From positions 1,854 to 18,405 of the forward strand of contig DAVH01000024.1 in the NCBI GenBank assembly GCA_002508545.1: a DNA stretch of 16,552 bases, read 5' to 3'. The stretch is from Methanomassiliicoccus sp. UBA6 (GTDB lineage: Archaea; Thermoplasmatota; Thermoplasmata; Methanomassiliicoccales; Methanomassiliicoccaceae). Position 1 is the first letter of the stretch, and each line of letters begins with the position of its first letter. The notes beneath the pieces are model-generated. The model saw only the letters and a program-made list of their open reading frames with translations. It was not told the origin of the DNA and searched no databases. The translations under genes were made by a program, and so were the position numbers. Positions 7,651 to 14,203 of this stretch are shown here, piece by piece.

Positions 7651-7661
7651 CCTTTCTTTTT
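7651..7661 (+). terminator. T-rich tract after htpX
   Basis: CCTTTCTTTTT ends 26 bases after the htpX stop. Archaeal transcripts often terminate at such T-rich tracts without a hairpin. It touches the stop codon of the convergent PHP gene. Confidence 0.4.
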
Positions 7662-8344
7662 CAGATCACCAGATCGCCGAGGAGGTTCGTCCTCCTCAAG
7701 AAGCGGTACGCATTGTCCAGGTTGTAGACCTCGGCCAGCGAGTGGTGGACGTCCGTTCCGACCGACACCAGCACCTTGCCGTGGAACTCCTGGTAGTACC
7801 GCTCCGCCTTCTCCCAGTACATCTGCCCGTCCCGCTTGTACGGCCACGCGGTGTTGATCTCCACGAAGACGCCAAAGGAGGAGATGTGGTTGGCGACCGA
7901 GTCCGGGGGCCAGGGGCCGAAGTTCTTCTCGATGTCGTTGTGGGCGAGGCCGCACGGCACGTCCAGCTTCGACAGCAGCGGCTCCAGGTCGTCGAGGGAG
8001 GTCCCCTCGTCCATCTCCACGTACTCGAACAGCACGTAGTCCAGCTGGTTCAGCAGGTCGACGGGCAGCCGGGACAGGTCGCAGCGCTTGGGGTTGGTGT
8101 CGACCTCCACCCCCACCAGCACCTCGACCCTGGGATAGTCGTTCTGCAGCTCCCGGACGATGTCGATGTAGTGCTCCAGCTCCGTCTCGAGCAGGGAGTT
8201 GCACTTGCTGGTCATCAGGTGATCGCTGATGCCGATGTGCGTGAGATGGTTCGCCTCCGCAGTAAGGATGATCTGCTCCGGGGTGAAGTCCCCGTCGGAG
8301 AAGGTGGTGTGAGTGTGCAGGTTGATCAGCGAATCTGCTCCCAT
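7661..8344 (-). CDS. PHP-domain metal-dependent phosphoesterase
   Basis: The 227-aa protein has the PHP-fold metal ligands in order: H10-T-H12 in INLHTHTTFSDGD, D41-H42 in GISDH, E80 in GVEVD, H135 in LAHND, E162 in VFVEINTAW, and D198/H200 in GTDVHH. PHP proteins are usually phosphatases or exonucleases, such as histidinol-phosphate phosphatase and TrpH-type enzymes; the substrate here is unknown. The ATG at 8342-8344 is chosen because the motif starts at residue 9. The upstream open frame to 9532 is only antisense/out-of-frame of the HPS gene. The first 19 bases overlap the end of the HPS-RraA gene, so the two are translationally coupled, which suggests a role linked to sugar-phosphate or C1 metabolism (inference). 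Confidence 0.88.
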   Translation of the reverse strand: MGADSLINLHTHTTFSDGDFTPEQIILTAEANHLTHIGISDHLMTSKCNSLLETELEHYIDIVRELQNDYPRVEVLVGVEVDTNPKRCDLSRLPVDLLNQLDYVLFEYVEMDEGTSLDDLEPLLSKLDVPCGLAHNDIEKNFGPWPPDSVANHISSFGVFVEINTAWPYKRDGQMYWEKAERYYQEFHGKVLVSVGTDVHHSLAEVYNLDNAYRFLRRTNLLGDLVI

Positions 8345-9621
8345 CTCTCTAGCTCCTGTACCTTGGACAGCGTGCCGCCGCGCTTGATCTCCTCCCGGAT
8401 GCGGTTCTCCCGCTCCGCGACGTCCACCGCTCGGTTGGCGATCTCCACCGCCCGCTCCTGCGGTATCACGACGACCCCGCTGTCGTCCCCCACGATCCAG
8501 TCGCCGGAACGCACCAGCTGCTGGCCGCAGACGATCTCCAGGCCGATCCCCCCGAAGCCCTTGGGCTCTCCGGCGTTGGGCGCCACGAGCTTGGAGAACG
8601 CGGGGAACATCATCTCGTAGATGGCGTCCAGGTCCCTGATCGCGCCGTCGATGACCACCCCGGCGACGCCCCTCATGCGGCAGCTCCACGCCGCCAGCTC
8701 GCCGAACACCGCGATGTCGCTGCCCCCGGCATCGATGACCAGGACATCGCCCTCGCGGGCATGGTCGATGGCCTCCACCGGCTTGCACCAGTCGCCCTTG
8801 GCGGTCTGCACCGTCAGCGCGCGGCCGACCATCTTGGTCCCGTGGGCGCTGCGGGGATGAATGTCCATCATCACCCCGGCCTTGTGCATGGCGTCGGCGA
8901 TGTTGCACGTCGACGCCTTCGACAACGCGACGAGTATCTCGCTCTCGCCGTACTTCTTGGACATCTCGGCGGCGATCGCCTTCCCCGATTCCATCGATTC
9001 CTTCACGCGCCGCGTCGCGCCGGTGACGTCCTTGTCCTTGATGATCGCCCCGCCCACGATGACGATCGACGCCCCGGCGGCCAGGAGCTCCGGCGCCGTC
9101 TCCGAGGTGATGCCTCCGGCCACGGCGATGGGTATGGAGACCGCCTTGGCGACATCCCGCACGGTCTCCGCCGGCGCGGCCCCGCCCTTCATCTGCTCGT
9201 CGATCCCCACGTGCAGGCAGACGTACGACGCCCCGAGCTCCTCGGCCTTCTTCGCCCTCGCGGCCTTGTCGGCCACGCCGATGAGGTCGATCATCACCCC
9301 CGCGCCGTACTGCCTGGCGGACAGCACCGCCTCGTGCACCGTCCCGTCGTCCGCCAGCCCCATGACGGTGACCACGTTCGCGCCGGCCTTGGCCGCTATC
9401 TCCACCTCGAAGCCGCCCACGTCCATGGTCTTCATGTCCGCCACTATGGTGTGCTTGGGAAACCTCCTCTTCAGCTCGCGGAGGACGTCCGAGCCCTCCG
9501 ACTTGATGAGAGGCGTCCCTGCCTCGATCCAATCCGCACCACCCTCCACCGCCTCGGAGGCGATCTCCACCGCGCGCTTCAGGTGCATGAGGTCCAGTGC
9601 AACTTGCAGGACCGGTCGCAT
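8326..9621 (-). CDS. Bifunctional 3-hexulose-6-phosphate synthase / RraA-like protein
   Basis: Residues 1-205 are a hexulose-6-phosphate synthase of the OMP-decarboxylase suprafamily: QVALD (Asp10) and the D62-M-K64-TM-D67 motif in VADMKTMDVGG. Residues about 225-431 are RraA-like (demethylmenaquinone methyltransferase-like fold): GGSDIAVFGELAA (299-311), DGAIRD (325-330) and GDDSGVVVIP (378-387). HPS condenses formaldehyde with ribulose 5-phosphate, or in archaea lacking the pentose phosphate pathway runs backward to supply ribulose 5-phosphate. The RraA part may act on a carboxylated or hydroxy-acid substrate, or regulate RNA; its role is unsettled. The ATG at 9621 gives the canonical MRPVLQVALD start. 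An ATG at 9666 would add 15 residues but lies upstream of the likely transcript start. No partner isomerase (PHI) is nearby. Confidence 0.93.
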   Translation of the reverse strand: MRPVLQVALDLMHLKRAVEIASEAVEGGADWIEAGTPLIKSEGSDVLRELKRRFPKHTIVADMKTMDVGGFEVEIAAKAGANVVTVMGLADDGTVHEAVLSARQYGAGVMIDLIGVADKAARAKKAEELGASYVCLHVGIDEQMKGGAAPAETVRDVAKAVSIPIAVAGGITSETAPELLAAGASIVIVGGAIIKDKDVTGATRRVKESMESGKAIAAEMSKKYGESEILVALSKASTCNIADAMHKAGVMMDIHPRSAHGTKMVGRALTVQTAKGDWCKPVEAIDHAREGDVLVIDAGGSDIAVFGELAAWSCRMRGVAGVVIDGAIRDLDAIYEMMFPAFSKLVAPNAGEPKGFGGIGLEIVCGQQLVRSGDWIVGDDSGVVVIPQERAVEIANRAVDVAERENRIREEIKRGGTLSKVQELERWEQIR

Positions 9622-9675
9622 ACGGTTAGGGACGCGTTGAGGCGTCTTAACCTTTGTGCGCCACATTTTCCCCCC

Positions 9676-9685
9676 TGATAATTCT
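9676..9685 (-). promoter_or_regulatory. Candidate TATA-like promoter of the HPS-RraA/PHP operon
   Basis: GAATTATCAG on the minus strand would start transcription near 9653, which leaves a leader of about 32 bases to the ATG at 9621 and excludes the upstream ATG at 9666. A weaker AAAGGTTAAG (about 9643-9652) could instead give a leaderless start at 9621. Confidence 0.4.
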
Positions 9686-9761
9686 GTAAAACGCCGCTTC
9701 AGTATCAGCCGGGAGCAACGACCAGATAAGTTCTTTAGCTCGGTAAGTCGTTCGCGGTGCG

Positions 9762-10484
9762 ATGATCCTGCCGGGGAAGAAGGAAAGGTGCGTCACCGGC
9801 ATCGAGGGGCTGGACTCCATCCTCGGAGGCGGGTTCCCCCGGGGCAGCCTGGTGCTCGTGACCGGAGTCCCCGGCGTGGGTAAGACCTCCCTGGCCCTGG
9901 AATTCGCGCTGCGCGGCGCGATCATGGGCGAGAAGAGCATGGTGCTCACCACGGTAGAGCGGCCGGAGAAGCTGGTGGCCTCGGTGCCGCAGTTCGACTT
10001 CTTCGACTGGGGGCTGATGGACCGCGGGCTGCTGGAGATCAAGGACATCGGCGAGTTCGCCGGGGGCGGCCCGGTGTACGGCGCGTACGAGGCGCACGAG
10101 CGGTTCGCTCGCCTGGGGGAGAGCATCGCCTCGTACATACGGGAGAACGGCGTGCGCCGGCTGGTCATCGACACCTACCACACGCTGTTCTACGGCGAGA
10201 AGGACGATGCTACCTCCCAGAACCTGTTGCTGTCCCTCTCCGAGACGATGTACGCCAACGCCTGCACCGCGATCCTGGTGACCGACGCGAGCCCCAATGC
10301 CAGCATCGAGAGCATCATCGCCGACGGCGTGATCGTGCTCGGCAACTTCGAGCGCCGCTCGGACCTGCTGCGCACGCTGCAGGTGCTGAAGATGAAGGCG
10401 ACCAGCCACTCGCGCGCCAAATACGTCATCGACCTCACCGACTGCGGCGTTCTCATAACCCCGATGCTGAGGGGTGGGGCATGA
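9762..10484 (+). CDS. KaiC-like RecA-superfamily ATPase
   Basis: The 240-aa protein is a single KaiC/RadA-like domain. It starts KKERCVTGIEGLDSILGGGFPRGS, the usual GLD...LGGG lead-in. Walker A is GVPGVGKTS (35-43), a Glu in VLTTVERPEK (E66) is in the place of the catalytic Glu, and Walker B is RLVIDTYH (Asp137). SRAKYVIDLTDCGVLI closes the domain. KaiC-like single-domain ATPases in archaea include the archaellum protein ArlH and signalling regulators. A weak TATA-like TCTTTAG (9732-9738) fits leaderless transcription. The stop codon overlaps the next ATG (ATGA, 10481-10484), so it is co-translated with its partner. Role unknown; the neighbouring pilins suggest surface-structure control or signalling (inference). 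Confidence 0.88.
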   Translation: MILPGKKERCVTGIEGLDSILGGGFPRGSLVLVTGVPGVGKTSLALEFALRGAIMGEKSMVLTTVERPEKLVASVPQFDFFDWGLMDRGLLEIKDIGEFAGGGPVYGAYEAHERFARLGESIASYIRENGVRRLVIDTYHTLFYGEKDDATSQNLLLSLSETMYANACTAILVTDASPNASIESIIADGVIVLGNFERRSDLLRTLQVLKMKATSHSRAKYVIDLTDCGVLITPMLRGGA

Positions 10485-11059
10485 GCGAGGACATCGGCGC
10501 CGCGGTGGCGACCAGGCTCAGCGAGGTCGGGCCGTCGGTGGCGATGGCGTTGGAGTTCCCCATGGGGGCGTACTTCGACGTGCTTCGAGGCCTGGTCGAC
10601 AACTTCGCCCGGGCGAAGGAGGTGCAGACCATCTACATCACCTCTGCGGTGCCGGCGCGGACCATCCAGGGGACGCTGGAAGCGCTGGAGATCGACCCCT
10701 CCGGAATATCGTTCATCGACACCATATCGCAGATGATCATGGAGCGGCTCGACCGGGACAACAGCTCGATCATCTACGTCGAGAGCCCGACCGTCCTGGA
10801 GAACATCGTCCTCAAGGTCGACTACCTCACCAGGAAGTTGAAACCCGGCCCCAAGCTGGTGGTGGTCGACTCCATCAATTCGCTGGCGATACACAACGAC
10901 GCCAAGATGCTGTCGGAGTTCCTGCACGTGCTCATCTCCGGGCTCAGCGCCAAGGAGGCGTATCCTGTGATACTTTCGATGCAGGAGCAGCTGCGCCCGG
11001 ACGTGCACGAGATGCTGTCGCTGGTGTGCGACCGGGTCATAAACTTAAACGAATCATAA
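10481..11059 (+). CDS. RecA/KaiC-fold-like partner protein lacking a P-loop
   Basis: This 192-aa protein looks like a reduced KaiC-type domain. It has the beta-strand/helix order of the fold (TIYITSAVPAR at about 50-60, SSIIYVESPT near 95) and a Walker-B-like strand KLVVVDSINS (Asp130), then VILSMQEQ and a C-terminal VCDRVINL that corresponds to the last KaiC strand. Where the P-loop should be, it reads EFPMGAYFDVLRG (25-37), with no GxxGxGKT, so it is probably unable to bind ATP in the usual way. It overlaps the upstream ATPase by four bases and may be its regulatory or structural subunit. Divergent families of this type occur in haloarchaea, but I cannot name one with confidence. Confidence 0.72.
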   Translation: MSEDIGAAVATRLSEVGPSVAMALEFPMGAYFDVLRGLVDNFARAKEVQTIYITSAVPARTIQGTLEALEIDPSGISFIDTISQMIMERLDRDNSSIIYVESPTVLENIVLKVDYLTRKLKPGPKLVVVDSINSLAIHNDAKMLSEFLHVLISGLSAKEAYPVILSMQEQLRPDVHEMLSLVCDRVINLNES

Positions 11060-11073
11060 TATTATATGATATA

Positions 11074-11081
11074 TTTTTTTT
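11074..11081 (+). terminator. T8 terminator after the KaiC-like pair
   Basis: A run of eight T begins 15 bases after the stop codon. It is preceded by a 10-base palindrome ATAATATTAT (11056-11065) that overlaps the stop. Archaeal terminators need only a T-rich tract, so this probably ends the two-gene operon before the pilin promoter. Confidence 0.55.
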
Positions 11082-11134
11082 ACAATTATCTATCTGGAAA
11101 GTTGTTATCCCAGTACAATAATTACACGGAAATG

Positions 11135-11193
11135 TTTATAATCCGCTGTAAAACTTCCAGTCTCAGGTAGATTAGTCTACCAATCAATGGAGG
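11135..11193 (+). promoter_or_regulatory. Promoter, leader inverted repeat and RBS of pilin 1
   Basis: TTTATAAT (11135-11142) is a strong TATA box with the transcript start expected near 11164. A perfect inverted repeat GGTAGA-TTAG-TCTACC (11166-11181) lies at that start and could be an operator or a 5' hairpin. GGAGG (11189-11193) is a clear ribosome-binding site seven bases before the ATG at 11201. Confidence 0.65.
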
Positions 11194-11200
11194 ACTAAAA

Positions 11201-11701
11201 ATGATGAAGAAGATGTGGAAGAACCGCTCCGGTGTATCCCCGGTCATCGCCACCATTCTGATGGTAGCGATCACTGTGGTTCTGGCCGCGGTCCTGTATG
11301 TGATGGTCATGGGCTTCGGCGGAAACCCTGCATCTACGCCGACCGGCCAGTTCAAGGCCGCTGAGAGGTCATCGGATGGCGAATCCTATAGGATTCAGGT
11401 ACTGAGCATCAGCGAAGCCAAGTCTGTGTCTGAGATGAGGTTCACTGTTGACATATCTGGGACCAGCACCGTTTACACAATTGGCGAAACTGGAACACTG
11501 ACTTCGCTCGCTGGAGTTGCATCCACCACGATGTCATTTACCGACCTGAATGGGGATAAGAAGGTAAGCACTGGTGATTACTTCACCATCACGGAACCCA
11601 CCGCTGAGAAAACCTACACGGTAGCGCTGTCCTTCGCTCCATCGAGCGGAACTGGCGGAGTGGTCTGCGATACTAGCTTCACCGTCCCTAAGGCGGCCTA
11701 A
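11201..11701 (+). CDS. Archaeal type IV pilin (DUF1628/Arch_PilN N-terminus), pilin 1
   Basis: The 166-aa protein has a class III signal: a short basic leader MMKKMWKNRSG, then VSPVIATILMVAITVVL and a hydrophobic helix to about residue 40. A PibD/EppA-type peptidase is expected to cut just before the VSPV segment, and the helix then packs into a pilus or adhesive filament. The rest is a beta-rich Ser/Thr-rich head. Residues 115-126 read DLNGDKKVSTGD, which fits the DxNxDxxxxxxD calcium-loop pattern. One cysteine is present near residue 156. A strong TATA box and GGAGG precede it, suggesting good expression. GC is lower than in flanking genes. No pilus ATPase, membrane platform or peptidase gene lies in this window. 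Confidence 0.92.
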   Translation: MMKKMWKNRSGVSPVIATILMVAITVVLAAVLYVMVMGFGGNPASTPTGQFKAAERSSDGESYRIQVLSISEAKSVSEMRFTVDISGTSTVYTIGETGTLTSLAGVASTTMSFTDLNGDKKVSTGDYFTITEPTAEKTYTVALSFAPSSGTGGVVCDTSFTVPKAA

Positions 11702-12018
11702 ATTCCTTAACTAAACTCCTTTTCTTTTGATTTCACTTTCGGGCGACTTTGCGATTATTATTGAAAATAATGTCTCGGCAAAATGTGGTGGCCAATGCCA
11801 CTGTGGTAAAGGCTCAGGCTCTATCTCTAGGGTGCAAAGGCGGTAGTTGACATTGGGTTTTAACGTTTCACCCCCGAAATTATCACGCCTTTACTGAGCA
11901 AGACCTATCGTTTGAATAATATGCGGACGCCTTCTAAGAGGATAATGTCTACATAAGACATCTTTACTAAGTAGTCGCCTTCAGTGGTCCTTGAGATTCT
12001 CCTCACGTGGTAGTAGAG
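11702..12018. other. 317-base non-coding gap between the two pilins
   Basis: No convincing gene was found. The first part has a T-rich tract (CCTTTTCTTTTGATTT, 11718-11733) that probably terminates pilin 1. Inverted repeats GTGGC-CAAT-GCCAC (about 11789-11802) and ATGTCT-ACATA-AGACAT (11945-11961) follow. TATA-like TGAATAATAT (11913-11922) and CTACATAAG (near 11949-11957) are candidate promoters for pilin 2. A 26-codon frame from 11770 to 11850 has no ribosome-binding site and is not called. The gap is large for this compact window and could encode a small RNA; there is no direct evidence. Confidence 0.5.
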
Positions 12019-12486
12019 ATGAAGAAGTTTTGGAAGAACCGCTCCGGTGTATCCCCGGTCATCGCGACCCTCCTACTGATTGGCATCACAGTCATTCTTT
12101 CCTCGGTCGTCTTCGTGATGGTCATGGGGCTGGGTGAGAGTCAAGATAAACCTACTGCTGACCTGTCTGCCAGCTCGATCTCCGGTGATCAGGCGGATAA
12201 GGTAACGATCACATCCATCAATAAGGCCGTAGACTATGCCAGCATGAAAGTCGCTGTAATCGTCGGTGATCAAGCAAAGACCCAAAACCTAGTTGAAAGT
12301 TACCCGGACGGGATCTGGCCTGCCGGAATTCATTCAATCACCTTCATCGACAGGGCGGGGAATGGCAAGGTCGACACCGGGGATTACTTCCTGGTCGACG
12401 CCGATCAGGGCACCGAGATCACTCTGCACCTCATCTACGAAGGGGATGCGGGCAGCATCGCCATGGTGACCTGGACATCGCTGTAG
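12019..12486 (+). CDS. Archaeal type IV pilin (DUF1628/Arch_PilN N-terminus), pilin 2
   Basis: This 155-aa paralogue of pilin 1 begins MKKFWKNRSG followed by VSPVIATLLLIGITVILSS and a hydrophobic helix, the class III prepilin signal. The head domain differs strongly from pilin 1 but keeps a related loop DRAGNGKVDTGD (111-122) followed by YFLVDADQGTE, in the same place as DLNGDKKVSTGDYF. It has no cysteine. The ATG at 12019 is chosen to match pilin 1; an in-frame GTG at 12007 would add MVVE. No strong ribosome-binding site is seen. It probably forms or modifies the same filament as pilin 1, or is a minor pilin (inference). Confidence 0.9.
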   Translation: MKKFWKNRSGVSPVIATLLLIGITVILSSVVFVMVMGLGESQDKPTADLSASSISGDQADKVTITSINKAVDYASMKVAVIVGDQAKTQNLVESYPDGIWPAGIHSITFIDRAGNGKVDTGDYFLVDADQGTEITLHLIYEGDAGSIAMVTWTSL

Positions 12487-12553
12487 GCTGGTTCGATCAC
12501 TTCATCACCTGCCTTGCCGCTCGCCATGAGCCCACACCGCCCCTGGACCCCAT

Positions 12554-12561
12554 CTTTTTAT
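12554..12561 (+). promoter_or_regulatory. TATA-like promoter of the small winged-helix gene
   Basis: CTTTTTAT is centred about 27 bases before the ATG at 12585, the position expected for a leaderless archaeal transcript. Confidence 0.45.
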
Positions 12562-12584
12562 TCACCATCACTCTTGCCGAGTTC

Positions 12585-12815
12585 ATGGACGTCGGTTCGG
12601 AGCGCTACGAGGTCATTAAGAAAGCTCTAGGCAACCGCTGCCTCACGACGATCGAACTGGAGGCGGTGCTGGAGAGCGAGGGCGCCCGCTGCCCCGACGA
12701 TCTCGCCCGCACGCTCAACGTCATGCGCCGCAAAGGTCTCATCAGAGGAGAGGTCTCCACCGGGCGGGGCGGCTGGATATGGTGGATCGAGGACGACAAG
12801 GAAGCTGAATTATAG
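12585..12815 (+). CDS. Small winged-helix DNA-binding-like protein
   Basis: The 76-aa product reads as a compact winged helix: helix 1 (YEVIKKALGN), helix 2 (TTIELEAVLESEG), recognition helix (PDDLARTLNVMRRKGLI), then a wing of two strands (RGEVSTGRGGWIWWIED). The size and pattern are like small archaeal transcriptional regulators. No ligand domain is present. The start ATG fits a leaderless transcript from the TATA-like box at 12554. The esterase gene starts 20 bases after its stop and may be its target or just a neighbour; this is inference. Not assigned to a named family. Confidence 0.7.
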   Translation: MDVGSERYEVIKKALGNRCLTTIELEAVLESEGARCPDDLARTLNVMRRKGLIRGEVSTGRGGWIWWIEDDKEAEL

Positions 12816-12835
12816 GAGCGCTCTATCATCAGGGC

Positions 12836-13621
12836 GTGGAAACCCTCGACGTGGACGGCAGGGAGCGAAGCTATCTTCTTCACCTTCCTCCCCAGCCGGC
12901 CGGTAGACCGCTGGTCATCGCCCTGCATCCCCTGGGAAGCAACCCCAAGCTGATGGAGTCGATGACCTCCTTCTCCGCCATCGCCGACCGCGAGGGCGCC
13001 ATCGTCGCCTACCCCGAGGGCACCAAGGTCACCGAGGGCGGCATCCGCTCGTGGAACGCGAGGTTCTGCTGCCGTGACGCCAGGGAGGTGAACGCCGACG
13101 ACATCGGGTTCCTGTCGAAGCTCATCGACGAGATGAGATCGAGCTACAACGTCAGCGCCGTCCTGGTCACCGGGTTCTCCAACGGCGGCATGCTCACCCA
13201 TCTGGCCGGCGTCGAGCTATCGGACAGGATCGACGCCATCGCCCCGGTGGCCGCGACCATCGGGCAGCCCATCATCGAAATGAATCCGCGCCGACCGATC
13301 CCGGTGCTCATGATCCACGGCATGGACGATTGCGTCCTGCCGGTCGGCGGCACCGCGGACGGGCGCCTTCTCCCAGTGAGTCGCGCGGTCGAGTACTGGA
13401 CGCGGGTCAACGGGTGCGGCGAAGCACCGGAAAAGGAAGAGGGGGACGGGATCGAGCTGACGAGGTACACCTGCCCCGGCGCCGAGGTCCTGTACTATCT
13501 AATCAGGGATGCCGGCCACGTTTGGCCTGGCAGCCGCGTCCGCATGCGCTCCGAGCACGACCCGGGGAGCATGAACGCTTCCGAGGTCATCTGGGGGTTC
13601 TTCTCCTCTCACCTGCGTTAG
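12836..13621 (+). CDS. PHB-depolymerase/feruloyl-esterase-like alpha/beta hydrolase (LpqC family)
   Basis: The 261-aa protein has the alpha/beta-hydrolase pattern of COG3509: PLVIALHPLGSN (oxyanion region, 25-36), VTGFSNGGM with nucleophile Ser115, IHGMDDCVLPV with acid Asp164 or Asp165, and DAGHVWPG with His228. AREVNADDIGFLSKLID is a family segment. Relatives are mostly secreted and hydrolyse polyhydroxybutyrate or plant esters. This one starts directly at METLDVDGRERSYLLHLP with no signal peptide, so it is probably cytoplasmic and the substrate is unknown. The start is GTG (12836-12838), supported by TATA-like GAATTATA (12807-12814) about 26 bases upstream. It ends two bases before the convergent RDD gene. 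Confidence 0.85.
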   Translation: METLDVDGRERSYLLHLPPQPAGRPLVIALHPLGSNPKLMESMTSFSAIADREGAIVAYPEGTKVTEGGIRSWNARFCCRDAREVNADDIGFLSKLIDEMRSSYNVSAVLVTGFSNGGMLTHLAGVELSDRIDAIAPVAATIGQPIIEMNPRRPIPVLMIHGMDDCVLPVGGTADGRLLPVSRAVEYWTRVNGCGEAPEKEEGDGIELTRYTCPGAEVLYYLIRDAGHVWPGSRVRMRSEHDPGSMNASEVIWGFFSSHLR

Positions 13622-13622
13622 C

Positions 13623-14123
13623 TCAGAGGTCGATCTTCCCTTCCTTGCGCTGCATGCGCGGCCTGGGCTGCGGCACCTTCTTGCTGCGCGGCACCGCCGG
13701 ATAGTAAGCGATGACCAGCGTCCTGGCCAGGGTGTCGGACCACCGCTTGCGCGGGTCGCCTTCTATCGCAAGCCCGACGAACACGTCGAACGGGAGGAAG
13801 ATGAACCAGAACAGCTTCGGTATCGACCGGATGAACGTCTGCCTGTAGGTCCGGCGCTCGCCCATGGACACCACCTTGTGCCGCACTAGCGCCTTGCCGA
13901 CGGTGCGGCCGTAGCGGCCCTCCATGAAGCCGGCGTACAGGAACCATCCCACGCCGGCGCTCAGCCCGGCCACGATGGTCGTGTTGGTCACGTTCCCCAG
14001 CGTCAGCGCGAAGTAGATCGGCACGAAGACTATGGCAATGTCCACGAACCCGGCCACGAACCGCCGCAGCCAATGGCTCCGCAGAGCACTGCTGCTCTCC
14101 AGTATGTCGAAACCTGTGTGCAT
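13623..14123 (-). CDS. RDD-family membrane protein
   Basis: The RDD domain is visible. It starts with SHWLRRFVAGFVDIAIVFVPIYF, a first helix with the conserved Arg and Asp. A second helix (TIVAGLSAGVGWFLYAGFMEG) is followed by GRYGRTVGKALVRHKVV, the conserved loop, then a third hydrophobic segment (LFWFIFLPFDVFVGLAI). The 166-aa length and about three helices are typical. Function of RDD proteins is mostly unknown; some are linked to ion or sodium transport. The C-terminus is basic (RSKKVPQPRPRMQRKEGK). TATA-like ATAATTATA (14171-14179, minus strand) and AGGG just before the ATG support the start at 14123. Confidence 0.85.
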   Translation of the reverse strand: MHTGFDILESSSALRSHWLRRFVAGFVDIAIVFVPIYFALTLGNVTNTTIVAGLSAGVGWFLYAGFMEGRYGRTVGKALVRHKVVSMGERRTYRQTFIRSIPKLFWFIFLPFDVFVGLAIEGDPRKRWSDTLARTLVIAYYPAVPRSKKVPQPRPRMQRKEGKIDL

Positions 14124-14203
14124 CCCTGATCCCGCCCAGGGAATGGCACGAGGGACAATAAGACTTTTCGTATAATTATTGGGCCGGAGCGGTCGCAGAA
14201 CCC

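Noticed and set aside
7661..9532. 623-aa minus-strand open frame ending in the PHP protein
   Set aside because: Only the last 227 residues look like a protein; the upstream part is a low-complexity out-of-frame reading of the HPS-RraA gene.
9622..9666. Longer start of the HPS gene (MWRTKVKTPQRVPNR)
   Set aside because: The family starts at MRPVLQVALD and the likely transcript start lies downstream of this ATG.
9675..9708. CTGATA ... TATCAG inverted repeat between HPS and the KaiC-like gene
   Set aside because: Six-base arms with a 22-base spacer in a 95-base promoter gap are weak and easily due to chance.
11770..11850. 26-codon open frame in the pilin gap
   Set aside because: There is no ribosome-binding site and no recognisable protein pattern; length is as expected by chance.
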